Below, one piece after another: positions 61,564 to 64,000 of a stretch of DNA of 64,000 bases. The stretch's first letter is position 1. Each line of letters opens with the position of its first letter. Source of the stretch: Cyclobacteriaceae bacterium (GTDB lineage Bacteria > Bacteroidota > Bacteroidia > Cytophagales > Cyclobacteriaceae); the NCBI GenBank assembly GCA_026129485.1, contig JAHCHY010000006.1:124001-188000 (forward strand), in the 5' to 3' direction. Position numbers and translations under genes: made by a program. Under the pieces are notes generated by a model. That model saw nothing but the letters and a program-made list of their open reading frames with translations, was not told where the DNA came from and did not search any database.

Positions 61564-62808
61564 TTATCCAGTTATGATTTTTCCATTCAGAATCGCCTGG
61601 CTTACCGGGTTGCTGCTATAGGAATAAGGCATAGCCGCTACCGATCGCATGGGTTTGGTAATAAATACGTTGGCTACTTTACCTTTTGTAATAGTAGCGT
61701 GCGTTTGAGAGAGGCCCAATGTGTAAGCTGTATTAATCGTAGCTGCATTGATGGCTTCCTCCGGCAACAGGCGCATCTTAACACATGCCAACGAAATAAT
61801 AAACGGCATGCTTCCACCGGGTGCGCTTCCCGGGTTGTAATCGGTGGCGATGGCAATGGGCAAACCTGCATCTATAATTTGTCGCGCAGGTGTAAAAGGC
61901 AGGTTGAGAAAAAATGCCGCCCCGGGTAACGAAACAGGCATGGTTGAAGTGCCCTTCAATGCTTCAATTTCTTCCGTACCTATATTTTCAAGATGATCGA
62001 CACTAATCGCATTTGTTTTAACACCCACCTGCACCCCGCCTGACCGATTTAGCTGATTGGCATGCAGGCGCGGTATAAGTCCATATCGCTTTCCGGCTTC
62101 CACAATGCGTTCGGTTTCTTCAGGCGAAAAGAACCCGGTTTCACAAAACACATCCACATAGTCGGCCAGCTTTTCTTCGGCTGCAGCCGGAATCATTTCA
62201 TCAATTACCTCATCTATGTATTGTTGCTTCGATTTGTCCTGGGGTACCGCATGCGCACCCAGCAAAGTTGTTTTTACGGTTAAGGGCGTGTGCTTCCCTA
62301 ATCTTCTTGCCACGCGAAGCATTTTCAATTCATCTCGTGTGGTAAGTCCATAGCCGCTCTTGATCTCAACTGCACCCGTCCCGGTTTTAATAATTTCATC
62401 CACACGAACAAGCGCTTTTTCAAAAAGCTCATCTTCACTGGCTTGCTGAAGCTTACGGGCCGAGTTGAGAATACCGCCACCCGAGGCGGCAATCTCCTGG
62501 TAAGTGGCTCCTTTCAGCTTCATCACAAATTCCTCTTCGCGTGTATCGGCAAATACCAGGTGCGTGTGCGAATCCACAAAAGAAGGCAAGACCAGCCGGC
62601 CCGAAGCATTTAATATGGTGGTCGCCTTTATGCCAGGCGGCAAATTATCCATTGAACCATAATCCGCAATCAGGCCATTTGAAATAGCTAAGTATGCATT
62701 TTCCAATACCGGTAGCTCACGCATGGAAGCTCCCGCTACAAAATCCAACGCATGCTCCCGCACTTGCACTAAGTTGCGGATGTGCGTGATCAGGATGTCG
62801 TGCGTCAT
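61564..62808 (-). CDS. hutI: Imidazolonepropionase
   Basis: 414 aa. It opens imidazolonepropionate to formiminoglutamate in histidine breakdown. The amidohydrolase metal motif HTH is in DSHTHLVFADTREEEF, followed by GGGILNSARK, EIKSGYGLTTRDELKML, HANQLNRSGG and ATDYNPGSAPGGSMPF. No other hut genes are in the window. It overlaps neither neighbour. Confidence 0.96.
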   Translation of the reverse strand: MTHDILITHIRNLVQVREHALDFVAGASMRELPVLENAYLAISNGLIADYGSMDNLPPGIKATTILNASGRLVLPSFVDSHTHLVFADTREEEFVMKLKGATYQEIAASGGGILNSARKLQQASEDELFEKALVRVDEIIKTGTGAVEIKSGYGLTTRDELKMLRVARRLGKHTPLTVKTTLLGAHAVPQDKSKQQYIDEVIDEMIPAAAEEKLADYVDVFCETGFFSPEETERIVEAGKRYGLIPRLHANQLNRSGGVQVGVKTNAISVDHLENIGTEEIEALKGTSTMPVSLPGAAFFLNLPFTPARQIIDAGLPIAIATDYNPGSAPGGSMPFIISLACVKMRLLPEEAINAATINTAYTLGLSQTHATITKGKVANVFITKPMRSVAAMPYSYSSNPVSQAILNGKIITG

Positions 62809-62816
62809 TCCTTGAG

Positions 62817-63851
62817 CTACTTTTGGAAAGCTTCGACTTTATTGTCGAGGTTGGAACTGAAAACGGGAAAGGCAATTTTAAATACGGCAAAGAAACCGCG
62901 GCCATCCACCGAAGGACGATAACCTACCTCGCCTCCATACGACCATCCAAGCGTGCGATTGTATTTACCTTCAAAACCTGCGCGCACGCCAATCTTGTTT
63001 AACTTAATGGCGCTTGTAGAATAATCAAATCCGTTATAGCTAACCGGATCGAGCTTTACAGAAGGCGCAAAGAGCACATCGAAGTAAACGTTGAAGATAC
63101 CATCATCCACAGCCGCATCATACTGATCAAAGCTTACCGCAATATTCCTGATCCACGTAAGCGAACCTCCTACATATACATTGGTGGCATACAGGTTGGC
63201 AAATGCCTGCATGTCCTGTGTTTCGCCATTTCCATCCACATAGGTAGCCGGCAAGCTGGTGCCTTCGCTATTGACCAGATCGGCATAGGTTAACCCCTGC
63301 TTTTCGAGCGTACGATTGATGTCTGCTGTTGCATCCCAGATAACCGTACCAAGCCTTGCCCCGTAAATTTTTCTGAGCTTACTGGGTACTTCTGCATAGT
63401 TTGCAACTGTTGCCGACCATTTGGTTTTGGCCATTTTTTTCCGGTGCAAAAATATTTTGGCCGTTGAGCTTTCATCAAAGTCCTTGATATGGTACGTGCC
63501 TCCGAATTCAAAATAGTTGAAAATTTCGGGTGTGATGGAAACCGTGCTGTTGCGCAGCGCTATCTCACGGTTAAAATCCATGAACTTGCTGCTGTAGGAT
63601 TTACGGAACTGACCTTTGATGTTGAACTTATTCTTATGAAAATACTGGGCCTCCAGTCCATAGCCGGCATTTACATTGGTGGCAAAAATTTCTCCGTAAA
63701 GCGGTTGAAAGGCAATGAACAGCTTATTGATGGAATAGGGTTCATCATAAAGCTCATCGAAAGTAACTGCAATCTTTTCGCTGGCCTGGCCAAACACCAT
63801 TGCCGAAGCCAGTAACAGCAGGCAGGTAAACGTAACGCGCACTTTAACCAT
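62817..63851 (-). CDS. Outer-membrane-associated protein of unknown function
   Basis: 344 aa with a signal peptide (TCLLLLASAMVFGQ). The body reads as amphipathic strands (ATNVNAGYGLEAQYFHKNKFNIKGQFR, ISINYRS-like runs) with DEPYSINKLFIAFQPLYGEIF near the start. This is a pattern of a Bacteroidetes outer-membrane barrel of no known function. It lies 9 bp upstream of hutI on the same strand. I do not recognise a named family. Confidence 0.65.
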   Translation of the reverse strand: MVKVRVTFTCLLLLASAMVFGQASEKIAVTFDELYDEPYSINKLFIAFQPLYGEIFATNVNAGYGLEAQYFHKNKFNIKGQFRKSYSSKFMDFNREIALRNSTVSITPEIFNYFEFGGTYHIKDFDESSTAKIFLHRKKMAKTKWSATVANYAEVPSKLRKIYGARLGTVIWDATADINRTLEKQGLTYADLVNSEGTSLPATYVDGNGETQDMQAFANLYATNVYVGGSLTWIRNIAVSFDQYDAAVDDGIFNVYFDVLFAPSVKLDPVSYNGFDYSTSAIKLNKIGVRAGFEGKYNRTLGWSYGGEVGYRPSVDGRGFFAVFKIAFPVFSSNLDNKVEAFQK

Positions 63852-63887
63852 AAGTTTGATCCTAAAAGTAGTAAAAGAAGCGGACTT

Positions 63888-63998
63888 CTATTGCGATTCA
63901 AAGGTATTAAATGCCGTGCGAATGGCCCGTTTGGTGTAAGGAATTGACCAAAATACAACCGGCCCTACTCCGGGATGCTTACCGTAATAGCCCCGTTC
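63888..63998 (-). CDS. C-terminal fragment of a gene cut by the window end
   Basis: A minus-strand frame enters from the right edge and ends at TAG 63888-63890. It encodes ERGYYGKHPGVGPVVFWSIP, then YTKRAIRTAFNTFESQ. The stop lies 37 bp before the start of the outer-membrane gene on the same strand. Too little is visible to name it. Confidence 0.5.
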   Translation of the reverse strand, partial: ERGYYGKHPGVGPVVFWSIPYTKRAIRTAFNTFESQ

Positions 63999-64000
63999 TG

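Overview
The window looks like chromosome from a member of the Bacteroidetes (Bacteroidota), most likely the order Cytophagales. The evidence is the gene content: a PorV/PorQ-like barrel with an HhH barrel protein, DUF2807, DUF5916, DUF4199 and DUF7010 proteins, IcmF, and Cys-type sulfatase with an FGE-like partner. Several genes also carry promoters of the Bacteroidetes type (-7 TAnnTTTG, sometimes with -33 TTTG). No tRNA, rRNA, CRISPR array, integrase or complete insertion sequence was seen. Both ends cut through genes.

Region by region. 1-9.2 kb holds envelope genes: a truncated BamA/TamA-type barrel, a YwqK/MORN-like secreted protein, a PorV-like/HhH barrel pair, a DUF2807 adhesin-like protein, a PaaE-like flavin/2Fe-2S reductase and a DUF5916 protein. 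9.3-12.5 kb holds a DUF7010 membrane protein, an ECF sigma factor with an overlapping candidate membrane anti-sigma gene, and purB. 12.7-20 kb, mostly on the minus strand, holds an IorAB-type molybdenum hydroxylase, an MpaB/DUF2236 protein, a DUF2809 fragment, a DAACS symporter, DUF2200, DUF4199 and a membrane-tethered LuxR regulator.

20-23 kb is an AT-rich accessory island. It contains a beta-class DNA methyltransferase fused to a degenerate SNase-like domain, overlapped by a candidate GIY-YIG nuclease gene. Together they look like a restriction-modification pair of unusual architecture. Next to it are a small orphan gene and a long imperfect inverted repeat. 23-29.7 kb holds hrpB, small conserved genes, a Crp-family regulator and an MDR oxidoreductase, separated by several families of word-like repeats.

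29.9-49.5 kb is a catabolic region for a glycoside or sulfated carbohydrate. It has a serine hydrolase, an SUMF1-fold protein, two DUF1080 proteins, a large haem lipoprotein, a PHP phosphoesterase and an alpha/beta-hydrolase fused to an SGNH esterase. It also has a Nudix-type regulator with a 10-bp perfect palindromic operator, a PQQ-type sugar dehydrogenase fused to cytochrome c, a Tat-exported TIM-barrel isomerase, a sulfatase with an authentic FGE-type maturase, and lutABC for lactate oxidation. lutB is frameshifted between its two Fe-S clusters.

49.5-64 kb holds DUF952 and a small partner, an M16 peptidase pair (one active, one lacking the zinc motif), a hybrid-looking sensor kinase, icmF, two paralogous secreted proteins separated by a MITE-like element, a Lon N-domain protein, apt, hutI, and an outer-membrane protein.

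The most unusual theme is dispersed palindromic or word-like mini-repeats. They sit not only between genes but in frame inside at least three conserved genes: the methyltransferase, hrpB, and icmF twice.
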